Assembly (NCBI GenBank): GCA_016183075.1 | Contig: JACPFH010000546.1 | Coordinates: 1 to 5,077 of the forward strand | Source: Deltaproteobacteria bacterium | GTDB lineage: Bacteria > Desulfobacterota > Binatia > UBA9968 | Direction of reading: 5' to 3' | DNA length: 5,077 nucleotides | Shown: positions 1 to 5,077 of the stretch, piece after piece | Layout: each line of letters starts with the position of its first letter | How positions within the stretch are numbered: position 1 is the stretch's first letter | Translations under genes and position numbers: made by a program | Notes under the pieces: model-generated | The model's input: only the letters and a program-made list of their open reading frames with translations | Databases searched by the model: none | Told to the model about the DNA's origin: nothing

Positions 1-297
1 CTTCCCGGCGTGGGAAGAAAAACAGGCAACATTGTCCTTGGCAACGCCTTCGGCCGGCAGGCGATCGGCGTCGACACTCACGTCATGCGCCTGTCGCAGC
101 GACTGGGATTTACCCGCAATACCAACCCGGACAAGATCGAGGCAGATCTCATGTCTGTGGTGCCGGAAAAGAAGCGGGTGCGCTTCTGCCATCTGCTCCA
201 GTATCACGGGCGGCGCGTCTGCTTCGCGAAGAAACCCCGGTGCCCCAAGTGCACGATCAGCGACCTCTGCCCTTATCCGGAGAAGACGAAAGCCTAA
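1..297 (+). CDS. nth: Endonuclease III (base-excision DNA glycosylase/AP lyase), C-terminal part
   Basis: Endonuclease III removes oxidised pyrimidines from DNA and nicks the abasic site in base-excision repair. Only the last 98 residues are here, because the gene begins before the window. The frame is open from base 1. The fragment opens with the helix-hairpin-helix signature LPGVGRKTGN, followed by GVDTHVMRLS, whose Asp (fragment residue 25, bases 73-75) is the conserved catalytic aspartate. The end carries the [4Fe-4S] ligands as C-x6-C-x2-C-x5-C at fragment residues 74, 81, 84 and 90. The protein ends eight residues after the last Cys, normal for the family, and stops with TAA at 295-297. 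A GTG at base 10 is inside the HhH motif and is not a real start. The visible part has every expected key residue and looks functional. It probably marks the conserved left edge of the accessory region. Confidence 0.96.
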   Translation, partial: LPGVGRKTGNIVLGNAFGRQAIGVDTHVMRLSQRLGFTRNTNPDKIEADLMSVVPEKKRVRFCHLLQYHGRRVCFAKKPRCPKCTISDLCPYPEKTKA

Positions 298-306
298 CAG
301 CCAAAG

Positions 307-352
307 CAGCCGTAGAAGGTCAGACGCCCTCAGAAAACGGTGGCTGATTTTT
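307..352 (+). terminator. Possible Rho-independent terminator after nth
   Basis: CAGCC at 307-311 can pair with GGCTG at 342-346, and two G-U pairs could extend the stem to 7 bp. It is followed directly by ATTTTTC (T-tract 348-352). The loop is long, about 26 bases, and the stem is modest, so this is a weak candidate. Its place just after the nth stop and just before a promoter-like sequence supports it. Confidence 0.33.
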
Positions 353-353
353 C

Positions 354-382
354 TTGTTAAGTGCTCGGATAGGCTATAGAAT
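354..382 (+). promoter_or_regulatory. Candidate sigma70-type promoter for the DUF4160/DUF2442 pair
   Basis: TTGTTA (354-359) and TAGAAT (377-382) are separated by 17 bases and match the -35 and -10 consensus at most positions. Transcription would begin near 389, giving a leader of about 25 bases before the ATG at 415. The site lies in a locally A/T-rich stretch right after the possible nth terminator. The prediction is by eye only. Confidence 0.4.
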
Positions 383-414
383 TGTATTAAACTTGCTGTC
401 AGCTCTGATGCTGC

Positions 415-654
415 ATGAGTCCCACGGTATTTCAGGCAAAGGGTTTTCGTTTCTTTTTCTTTTCCCGCGAGGAGAAACGGATTCATGTGCACGTCCACTG
501 CGGTGGCGGGGAAGCCAAGTTTTGGGTTGAACCTGAAGTCAAATTGGTACAGAATTATGGGTTGAAGGAGAAAGAGCTTCAAGAGGCTCGGAAGTTAATT
601 GAGGAACATGTCGATGAAATCAAAGCCGCTTGGAAAAAGCACTTCGGGAGCTGA
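415..654 (+). CDS. DUF4160 domain protein, putative toxin-antitoxin component
   Basis: This small protein of 79 residues covers essentially a whole DUF4160 domain. Recognisable parts are the start MSPTVF, the aromatic run FRFFFFSREE (residues 11-20), IHVHVHC (residues 23-29, the conserved His-rich strand), GEAKFWVEPEV (32-42) and a helical end containing IEEHVDEIKAAW that finishes in KKHFGS. DUF4160 genes are very often paired with a downstream DUF2442 gene, as here, and such pairs are commonly listed as candidate type II toxin-antitoxin modules. Which partner is toxic, and how, is not something the sequence tells me. The ATG at 415 is chosen because the domain starts exactly there, although no clear Shine-Dalgarno precedes it. 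A short leader from the promoter at 354-382 is compatible with this start. The gene overlaps the next one by 41 bases. Confidence 0.88.
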   Translation: MSPTVFQAKGFRFFFFSREEKRIHVHVHCGGGEAKFWVEPEVKLVQNYGLKEKELQEARKLIEEHVDEIKAAWKKHFGS

Positions 655-895
655 AGTCACCAACATTTCCCAGCACGGCTTCTGGATCTTATTGGAGGAG
701 CGAGAGCTGTTTGTGCCCTTCAGTGAATTTCCTTGGTTCCGCAACGCAACCATCGACTCTATCCTAAAGGTCGAAATGCCCCACCCGCGCCACCTTTACT
801 GGCCGGACTTAGACATCGACTTGGCGGTTGAGTCCATCGAACACCCTGAACGTTTTCCGCTAGTTTCCAAAGCGACATCCAATAGCAGCACTTAG
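614..895 (+). CDS. DUF2442 domain protein, partner of the DUF4160 gene
   Basis: The protein has 93 residues. The DUF2442 signature is clear: VTNISQHGFWILL (residues 15-27), the PFSEFPWFRNAT stretch (35-46), and LYWPDLDIDLAVESI (61-75), the family's characteristic WPxLDxDL end. DUF2442 proteins are small, of unknown biochemistry, and usually encoded next to DUF4160 or other toxin-antitoxin-like genes. The start is uncertain. In-frame candidates are TTG at 599, ATG at 608 and ATG at 614. I prefer 614, because the GAGG at 601-604 is nine bases upstream of it but only three bases from 608. The gene therefore begins inside the DUF4160 frame, which implies translational coupling. No convincing terminator follows the stop at 893-895. 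The last residues (KATSNSST) are low in information and probably disordered. Confidence 0.85.
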   Translation: MKSKPLGKSTSGAEVTNISQHGFWILLEERELFVPFSEFPWFRNATIDSILKVEMPHPRHLYWPDLDIDLAVESIEHPERFPLVSKATSNSST

Positions 896-991
896 TGTCC
901 CACAAAAACTCGCTGCCGGATCGCACTGTCAAAAATCTCTGCTCGTATCCCAATCAGACCAAGACGTAGATTAGGTTGACCACATTAAATG

Positions 992-1006
992 GTTGCGGTT
1001 TGCAAC
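992..1006. repeat. Short inverted repeat upstream of the alarmone synthetase gene
   Basis: GTTGC (992-996) and GCAAC (1002-1006) flank a 5-base loop, and G-U pairing could add one more base pair. The element ends 16 bases before the ATG at 1023, and a TTGACC hexamer lies just upstream at 976-981, but no good -10 box matches it. It might be an operator or a leader hairpin of the toxin-antitoxin-like bicistron. A repeat this short also arises by chance. The rest of the 896-1022 gap shows nothing I recognise. Confidence 0.25.
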
Positions 1007-1022
1007 TTGTCAGCCCTGAGGT

Positions 1023-1806
1023 ATGCTGAGTCGCGGCAGGTATTTCCAGGGTCAGTCTGAGATTACGAACTTGGCAGCAAAACCTAGCAAGACACAGATT
1101 GACCGGCTCGGGGACCGCCTAAGGGTAGGTTACCTCGTCGAGTCTGATCTAAGATTACTTGACGAGTACCGAAGGTCGTTTGGCGAGGCGTACGAAACTG
1201 TGGTTAAGACCATCCGCGATGAACTCCGTTTGGAGCCAACGGGACGGCCGGCCAAGTCAACAAGTTCGCTAATAGAGAAACTCCGTCGCGAGAGCGTTCG
1301 ACTGAGCCAGGTCCAAGATATCGCGGGGTGCCCGGGTAGTTGTAAGCGATGGTGTCGAGCAGGAGAGGGTTATAGCGTCATTACGCGACGCCTTCCCCGG
1401 AGTGTCAGTGATAGACCGTCGCGCGAATCCAAGCTATGGGTACCGGGCGGTCCACGTCATCCCGCAGATCACCGGCAAGTTGGTCGAGGTCCAGGTTCGG
1501 ACGACCTTGCAGCACTCGTGGGCGGAGCTGTCGGAGAAATTCTCCGATGTGGTCGATCCAACTATAAAGTACGGTGGTGGCGCTGACCAAATTCGACAAA
1601 TGCTCACACAGTATTCTAAGCTTGTGGAGGATTTTGAGGAGAATGAGATTATGCTACTGGGTTTTCCGAAACAGCACTTAAATGATCAGCAGCAACACCG
1701 GCTAGAAGAATGGCAGAGAAGAATGGTTCAGTTAAAATCCCGGATTGTGGAAAGCGTCAACAAAATGATCGATTCTGTGGAGAATCTGAAGGGGCAAAGG
1801 CCATGA
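1023..1806 (+). pseudogene. RelA/SpoT-domain (p)ppGpp synthetase-like protein, interrupted by a +1 frameshift
   Basis: The family transfers pyrophosphate from ATP to a nucleotide (GDP/GTP), or in toxSAS toxins sometimes to tRNA or adenine nucleotides. Bases 1023-1331 encode residues 1-103. The same protein then continues in the next frame from CGG at 1333 to TGA at 1804-1806, for 260 residues in all. One extra C in the run CCC at 1331-1333 explains the shift; without correction the product stops at 1586 after 187 residues. Motifs in the joined protein are GRPAKSTSSLIEKL (74-87, the R/K-x-x-S synthetase entry), QDIAGCRVVV (98-107, with the metal-binding Asp), NPSYGYRAVHV (135-145, with the G-loop Tyr and His) and VEVQVRTTLQHSWAE (154-168, with the catalytic Glu/Gln/Arg). 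There is no HD hydrolase, TGS or ACT domain, so this is a short, synthetase-only type. The start is unsure: ATG 1023 has only a very close TGAGG, and TTG 1071 is an alternative. The stop overlaps the next ATG. Confidence 0.88.
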
Positions 1807-2051
1807 TTTTCTTAATTGAATACAATCGGCCGGAAGGCCGGATCATAACTTTGAAAAGGTTTAAGGACTCTGAGCGGCTTAAAGCTGAGAATTCACGGCT
1901 TGAGATCGAATTGGACCTGAACCGCAGAGGAGTAGACCACGAGGTGGTAGTGCTGGAGGCAGCGACCGAACACGCGGTGCGCCGAACCCATCGGCGCTAC
2001 TTTGAAGACCTCAGCCAGCTCAGGAAGTCCGCCAGCGGTGGCGACGACTAG
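1803..2051 (+). CDS. 82-residue protein of unknown function, coupled to the alarmone synthetase gene
   Basis: I cannot name a domain. The protein reads as a short beta-rich start (MIFLIEYNRPEGRIITL), then a charged helical segment (residues 20-42), a strand EVVVLEA (47-53) and a second helix containing RRTHRRYFEDL (60-70), with a loose acidic tail. No membrane segment or DNA-binding motif is obvious. The ATG at 1803 overlaps the synthetase stop as ATGA, and GAAGGGG at 1788-1794 sits eight bases upstream. This favours it over the in-frame ATG at 1710, which would lie deep inside the upstream gene. I have a weak memory of similar short proteins next to RelA/SpoT-domain genes, but cannot verify it. 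By position and size it could be an antitoxin or an accessory regulator of the synthetase. Its frame is intact although its upstream partner is broken. Confidence 0.75.
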   Translation: MIFLIEYNRPEGRIITLKRFKDSERLKAENSRLEIELDLNRRGVDHEVVVLEAATEHAVRRTHRRYFEDLSQLRKSASGGDD

Positions 2052-2081
2052 AGCAACGGCGACGCCATCGACAGGTCCCCT

Positions 2082-3467
2082 ATGTCGCAGGCAATTGATG
2101 AACTAAGGGTGATACTCGGATCCGGCGATTTCTCGCCGCTCATTGGGCGATTCGAGGACCAACGCATCGAGTGCAAGGGGCAGCCGTATCGGCTCGAAAG
2201 CGAAGAGCAGAAGCTCGAGTTGGCCAAGGATGTATCGGCTCTGGCAAACACAGATGGAGGGCTGGTACTGATCGGAGTTGCAACTACACGGGACTCTGCT
2301 CACGGTCAGGATCGAATAACCGCGGTCCGCCCCTTCGAGTTGGCTCGATTCGATCAGGACCGCTATCAGAAGGTAATAGGAGATTGGCTCTGGCCGCCGC
2401 AGTCCCAGATCGACGTTCGGTGGTTCCCTTCTCAGGGCGATGACACTAGGGGCGTGGGCGCAATCTTCGTACCTGAAGCGAGTGCAGCAGATCAGCCCGT
2501 AGTGGTCGCTAAGACTCTTCTAGATACCCCAAGAAGAGTCGAGATCGTCTTCGGACTGTGCCAACGTCGCGCAGCCACCGTCGGTCACTTGACAGTAGAG
2601 CGCATCCATACGCTCCTCCGTGATGGATCCCGCCTCGACGAGGAGATAAGAGAGGGGTTCCAAAACCTCGAAGCAGCCCTAGCCAGGCTACATGAAACAC
2701 CGTCCACGTTTCCGCCGCCTGACCCGGAAGAGCGCCGAAGGGTTACCGAACAACGAATTAACGACGCCTTAGCGGCGGCACGCCTCAGTGACAAGCCGGC
2801 CCTTCTCCTTGCGGCTGTTCCCAGGACCCCTGCAAGCATTGGCGAGATCTTCGAGTCTCGGTCGGCCCCGGCAGTTCAGCTGCTCGACCGGCCCCCTGAG
2901 CTGCGAACCTCGGGCTTCGATCTCGATACCGGAGGGCCCTCGCGAATTGTCGCCGGTGCTCTGAGACGATCAGTCTTGCCGGAGTGTAAGGTGCTCGACC
3001 TCTATCCTGACGGCACTCTGATTTTCGCAACGCGCGGCGACGGGGATGGTCTCTGCTGGGGGCGCGCCAACCGCCAAACGTCGTGGCCCCTAATTAATCA
3101 GCTAGTGCTGGCAGAGACCGCCCTTCTGTTCGTAGAACTCGCCTATAGGTTGTACGCCGGGCATCTCACGACCGGGACCCTCGTCGATCTTCATCTACGC
3201 ATCCTTCGACTTCGGCATGGCACACAGACAGCGCGGTTGGAAGCCGGGACGCTGGGCTCCTCGAGGGATGTTCGCGTAGCTGCGGACGAGTCTGGACTCT
3301 TCGAAGCCCAACTGCAGTTTGGAACCGACCCGCCTGAGGTGGCTGCGCTTCGCTTGATCGCAAAGGTCTATAATTGGTTCACATTTGAGAGTGACCGCAT
3401 CCCCTACACAAATCCCGACCGGAGTGCTCTTGATTCGGATACCATTCGCGAAGCCGGACGGCGATAG
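2082..3467 (+). CDS. Schlafen-type AlbA_2 domain protein with an unrecognised C-terminal half
   Basis: The protein has 461 residues. The N-terminal part (about 10-180) matches the AlbA_2/Schlafen fold: FEDQRIECKG (24-33) has the E-x4-E-x-K spacing (E25, E30, K32) seen at the RNase centre of Schlafen proteins. It is followed by LAKDVSALANTDGGLVLIGV (47-66), the hallmark ANTDGG core, and later a strand IFVPEAS (128-134) and VFGLCQRRAATV (156-167). Bacterial members are annotated as putative DNA-binding or transcriptional proteins, while animal Schlafens cleave tRNA; a nuclease role here is inference. Residues 183-225 are charged and probably form a coiled coil ending in a proline-rich linker. 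Residues 226-461 match nothing I recognise and show no clear membrane helix. AGGT at 2073-2076 is a modest ribosome site five bases before the ATG. The gene begins 30 bases after the previous stop, so co-transcription with the alarmone synthetase pair is likely. Confidence 0.85.
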   Translation: MSQAIDELRVILGSGDFSPLIGRFEDQRIECKGQPYRLESEEQKLELAKDVSALANTDGGLVLIGVATTRDSAHGQDRITAVRPFELARFDQDRYQKVIGDWLWPPQSQIDVRWFPSQGDDTRGVGAIFVPEASAADQPVVVAKTLLDTPRRVEIVFGLCQRRAATVGHLTVERIHTLLRDGSRLDEEIREGFQNLEAALARLHETPSTFPPPDPEERRRVTEQRINDALAAARLSDKPALLLAAVPRTPASIGEIFESRSAPAVQLLDRPPELRTSGFDLDTGGPSRIVAGALRRSVLPECKVLDLYPDGTLIFATRGDGDGLCWGRANRQTSWPLINQLVLAETALLFVELAYRLYAGHLTTGTLVDLHLRILRLRHGTQTARLEAGTLGSSRDVRVAADESGLFEAQLQFGTDPPEVAALRLIAKVYNWFTFESDRIPYTNPDRSALDSDTIREAGRR

Positions 3468-3611
3468 ATGGCTGCTCCCTTCCTCGCTTCGCGGGGCTCG
3501 ATATCGTTGGTAACATAGTCGTGACGGAAACTAGAAGAATAAGTCGCTGGATCACCGCAGCAATGTTTTGGTTGGGACCATGGTCAAGCCTCGGATCCTG
3601 ACTGATTCAAA

Positions 3612-3616
3612 AGGAG
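3612..3616 (+). promoter_or_regulatory. Strong Shine-Dalgarno site fixing the start of the HEPN-like gene
   Basis: AGGAG at 3612-3616, inside AAAAGGAGC, lies ten bases before the ATG at 3627 and is the clearest ribosome-binding site in the window. It rules out the earlier start of the overlapping frame at 3568. No convincing promoter or terminator is visible in the 3468-3611 gap. Confidence 0.7.
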
Positions 3617-3626
3617 CACGTAAGAG

Positions 3627-4619
3627 ATGTCGTCTTCAGAGCGTCGGTACCGGATCGAGTTTTGGGTCCGCTGTAGTCTCAGGTCACACGACAGCAAACC
3701 TTTTCGCTTCTCTCTGCGGGGTACCGAAGTTGAGTTACACCTCCCAGACAGCGAGGGTCAGAACGGGGGATTTGTCGCAGCCGTTGAGTTGACCCGTTCG
3801 GCGCTGACGGAAGCCGAGCCAGATGCCCACGACTTGCTTGCCCAGGTTCTCAACTTGATTTCGCTGAAGTTCAAGACGCCCGCTCTTGTTAAGAACAATG
3901 TGAGAAGTCAGGTCGAGGAGTCGGGCGAGATTCGTCACTGCGCTATCTACTCGACCGAGCGGAGACCACGCTCACTCTTCCTCATGCAACAGCAGGCTGA
4001 TGAGATACAGAGGCTCTTACGGCTGGAGCCGCCGCCGGAAGTGGTGGACGCCATGTACTGGCTACGCTGGTCGTATCAGGCAGAGGAGGCTCCCCCTGCG
4101 TTCCTCTTCGCCTGGATGGTTTTAGAGCGGCTCGTCGGCGACGAGGATCGCAAAGCGGTGTGCCGTACGTGCGGCAAGCCGGTCGTCTGTCCAAAGCACG
4201 GTCCTCACATATACCGTGGTGTTTCCCCTTCAAAGATCAAGAAGCTGTTGGCTCGCTATGAGGTCGGTAACCCGCAAGCACTACTCGACCTGAGGCATCC
4301 TCTCGTTCATGGGGCGCTTAAGTTCACCTTGGAGAAGCGTGCCAAGATGATTCATGCTGTGCCGCTCCTTTGGAAACCCGTCGAGGCTGAGTTGAAGCAG
4401 CGTCTTGGAACGAAGACGGTAGTACACACCCCAGGAGGCGGCAGGGCTCGATCCTTACTAAAACCGGTCAACTGCGAATACCGGACCTCATGTCCAGCCG
4501 AACCCTTCCCCCCGGACTGCCCGACCTACAACGACGTGCAGGATTATAAGGAACGGACAGGGAGAAACCGCGGGCATCCGAAGATCGTTAACATACTGGA
4601 GTGGCCGCCGGACTGGTGA
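3627..4619 (+). CDS. HEPN-like protein with a Cys/His (probable zinc) cluster
   Basis: The protein has 330 residues. The N-terminal 130 or so form an unrecognised beta-rich region followed by helices. From about 140 to 255 the pattern fits a HEPN domain. A long helix with WMVLERLVG (163-171) precedes a late helix containing DLRHPLVHG (221-229), whose R223-x4-H228 matches the HEPN R-x4-6-H catalytic motif found in RNases of toxin-antitoxin, Abi and CRISPR-linked systems. Between them C179-x2-C182-x5-C188-x2-H191, with H194 close by, looks like a zinc-binding insert. Similar helical domains occur in the ApeA-like HEPN group, to which I tentatively compare it. Residues 265-330 carry three more Cys (283, 289, 298) and several prolines, possibly a second metal site or target-binding tail. 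The 159-base gap from the upstream gene leaves co-transcription open. RNA cleavage is inferred from the motif, and the domain call is moderately sure. Confidence 0.75.
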   Translation: MSSSERRYRIEFWVRCSLRSHDSKPFRFSLRGTEVELHLPDSEGQNGGFVAAVELTRSALTEAEPDAHDLLAQVLNLISLKFKTPALVKNNVRSQVEESGEIRHCAIYSTERRPRSLFLMQQQADEIQRLLRLEPPPEVVDAMYWLRWSYQAEEAPPAFLFAWMVLERLVGDEDRKAVCRTCGKPVVCPKHGPHIYRGVSPSKIKKLLARYEVGNPQALLDLRHPLVHGALKFTLEKRAKMIHAVPLLWKPVEAELKQRLGTKTVVHTPGGGRARSLLKPVNCEYRTSCPAEPFPPDCPTYNDVQDYKERTGRNRGHPKIVNILEWPPDW

Positions 4620-4639
4620 AGCTGGCAACGTGCCCCTAA

Positions 4640-4927
4640 ATGAACGGCAAAACTGTAAAAATGGATTATGCAAGGTTCAGGACAGAGCGTGAACTGGTCA
4701 AAGCCGTTTTTCGCAACGTAGCGGGATTGAAAACTTATCCCAGCGTTTCGCGTTTGGCACAACAAAATATCGAACCCGATATAGATATACTCAACATCAG
4801 TTACCAAAATAAAATAGAAGGTTTTGTCCGCTCAATCACGCCGCTTATTCTGAAAGGTGTGTTCTACTGGATGGCTTTCGCGAAGCCTTTGAGGGTGCCC
4901 TCTCGGCCTTCCTTGCCGACGGCATAA
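4640..4927 (+). pseudogene. Truncated remnant resembling a PD-(D/E)xK-type nuclease gene
   Basis: The frame runs 95 residues, but only the first 62 or so look like protein of one family: a helix (FRTERELVKAVFRNV, residues 13-27), then EPDIDILNI (45-53) and NKIEGF (57-62). The order helix, PDIDIL, short hairpin, GF is what precedes the E-x-K strand in PD-(D/E)xK nucleases, where one would expect something like GFEVK. Here it changes to GFVRSITPL, so the catalytic pair is absent. From about base 4826 the reading is unrelated, and from 4864 it is simply antisense to the oxidoreductase gene. The segment 4640-4860 is visibly richer in A and T than its neighbours, which suggests separate acquisition. 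Starts at ATG 4640 or in-frame ATG 4661 both lack a clear ribosome site. The nuclease assignment is tentative; a genuine short protein is less likely. Confidence 0.5.
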
Positions 4928-5077
4928 GGGATGATGGCGATCTGGTTGATGCCGGTCTTTTTGAGCCGCTTGACCTGCGCGCGGCATTCGGCGACGGTCC
5001 CGGCGATGGCGAATTTGTCCACCAGCCAGTCGGGGATCACCTCGGCGTGGTTCGCCTCCTGATCCATGTGGTGGTAA
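4864..5077 (-). CDS. LLM-class flavin (F420 or FMN)-dependent oxidoreductase, C-terminal part
   Basis: Only the last 70 residues or so are here; the gene continues beyond base 5077 and is read right to left. The visible segment IPDWLVDKFAIAGTVAECRAQVKRLKKTGINQIAIIP matches the end of luciferase-like monooxygenase (LLM) barrels. In that family a (V/F)-A-(I/V)-x-GT-x-x-E-(V/C) turn with a following helix precedes the last beta strand of the TIM barrel, here INQIAIIPY. These soluble enzymes use F420 or FMN to oxidise or reduce small organic substrates; the substrate cannot be told. The stop is TAG, read on the minus strand from 4866 to 4864. The protein ends in TLKGFAKAIQ, which seems a few residues short of the usual ending (FA-x-x-V-x-P). 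The terminus may have been altered where the nuclease-like remnant joins. An ATG near 5067 is internal and not the start. Confidence 0.85.
   Translation of the reverse strand, partial: YHHMDQEANHAEVIPDWLVDKFAIAGTVAECRAQVKRLKKTGINQIAIIPYAVGKEGREGTLKGFAKAIQ

Noticed and set aside
32..379. 115-residue frame overlapping nth, rich in Arg and Ser
   Set aside because: This composition is typical of an out-of-frame reading of a GC-rich gene; the nth frame carries all the conserved residues.
1325..1340. Programmed +1 ribosomal frameshift as the explanation for the split synthetase gene
   Set aside because: The zero-frame codons GGG TGC CCG GGT do not offer good +1 re-pairing, there is no stop or rare-codon pause at the site, and no stimulatory Shine-Dalgarno-like element stands out. 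A simple one-base insertion or base-calling error is more economical.
1827..1840. Hairpin CGGCC-GGAA-GGCCG inside the start of the 82-residue gene
   Set aside because: It could in principle act in attenuation, but it lies within coding sequence and GC-rich short palindromes are common by chance.
2048..3363. Several - strand open frames of 60-90 residues opposite the Schlafen-type gene
   Set aside because: They are antisense shadows with Arg/Ala/Ser-rich compositions and no domains or ribosome sites.
3482..3496. GC-rich hairpin (CCTCGC / GCGGGG with a TTC loop) just after the Schlafen-type gene, as a terminator
   Set aside because: The stem is short with one G-T pair and a 3-base loop, and no T-run follows it.
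3468..3518. Sixteen-codon frame starting right after the Schlafen-type stop codon
   Set aside because: Too short, with no ribosome site or homology cue; likely chance.
3568..3792. 74-residue + strand reading frame before and overlapping the HEPN-like gene
   Set aside because: It has no recognisable domain and no ribosome site, and it overlaps a gene with a strong Shine-Dalgarno and clear motifs in another frame.
1..5077. CRISPR arrays, tRNA or rRNA genes, insertion sequence ends, and integrase or att-like repeats
   Set aside because: I looked for regularly spaced repeats, cloverleaf-like segments, transposase motifs and paired direct or inverted repeats at the island edges and saw none that held up by eye.

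Overview
This is a bacterial window of moderate to high GC content. It looks like an accessory island about 4.5 kb long lying between two ordinary metabolic or housekeeping genes. The left edge (1-297) is the 3' end of an endonuclease III (nth) gene on the + strand. The right edge (5077 down to 4864) is the 3' end of an LLM-class flavin/F420-dependent oxidoreductase on the - strand. Endonuclease III is nearly universal. The oxidoreductase type is common in soil and subsurface lineages with many LLM proteins, such as actinobacteria, Rokubacteria/NC10-like groups and some proteobacteria. The sequence alone does not fix the taxon.

Between these edges all genes are on the + strand, and most resemble toxin-antitoxin, stress or defence families. 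First comes an overlapping DUF4160/DUF2442 pair (415-895), behind a plausible sigma70-type promoter and a weak terminator for nth. Second is a RelA/SpoT-domain alarmone synthetase (1023-1806), intact in every recognisable motif except for a single +1 frameshift near 1332. It is joined by an ATGA stop/start overlap to an 82-residue protein of unknown function (1803-2051). This layout resembles toxSAS toxin-antitoxin bicistrons. Third, 30 bases downstream, is a 461-residue protein with an N-terminal Schlafen-type AlbA_2 domain and an unrecognised C-terminal half (2082-3467). Fourth, after a 159-base gap, is a 330-residue protein with a C-terminal HEPN-like R-x4-H motif and a Cys/His cluster that probably binds zinc (3627-4619). 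Last is an A/T-richer gene fragment (4640 to about 4825) that resembles the start of a PD-(D/E)xK-type nuclease. It loses homology abruptly and reads on antisense into the end of the oxidoreductase gene.

The working interpretation, which is inference, is a small defence or toxin-antitoxin island built by successive insertions. Its candidate effectors are an alarmone synthetase, a Schlafen-like protein and a HEPN protein, all families with members that act on tRNA, other RNA or nucleotide pools. The 1023-3467 genes are packed like one operon. The frameshift suggests that the synthetase is now inactive, or that the base call at a short G/C run is wrong. No tRNA, rRNA, CRISPR array, insertion sequence or intact recombinase was found.
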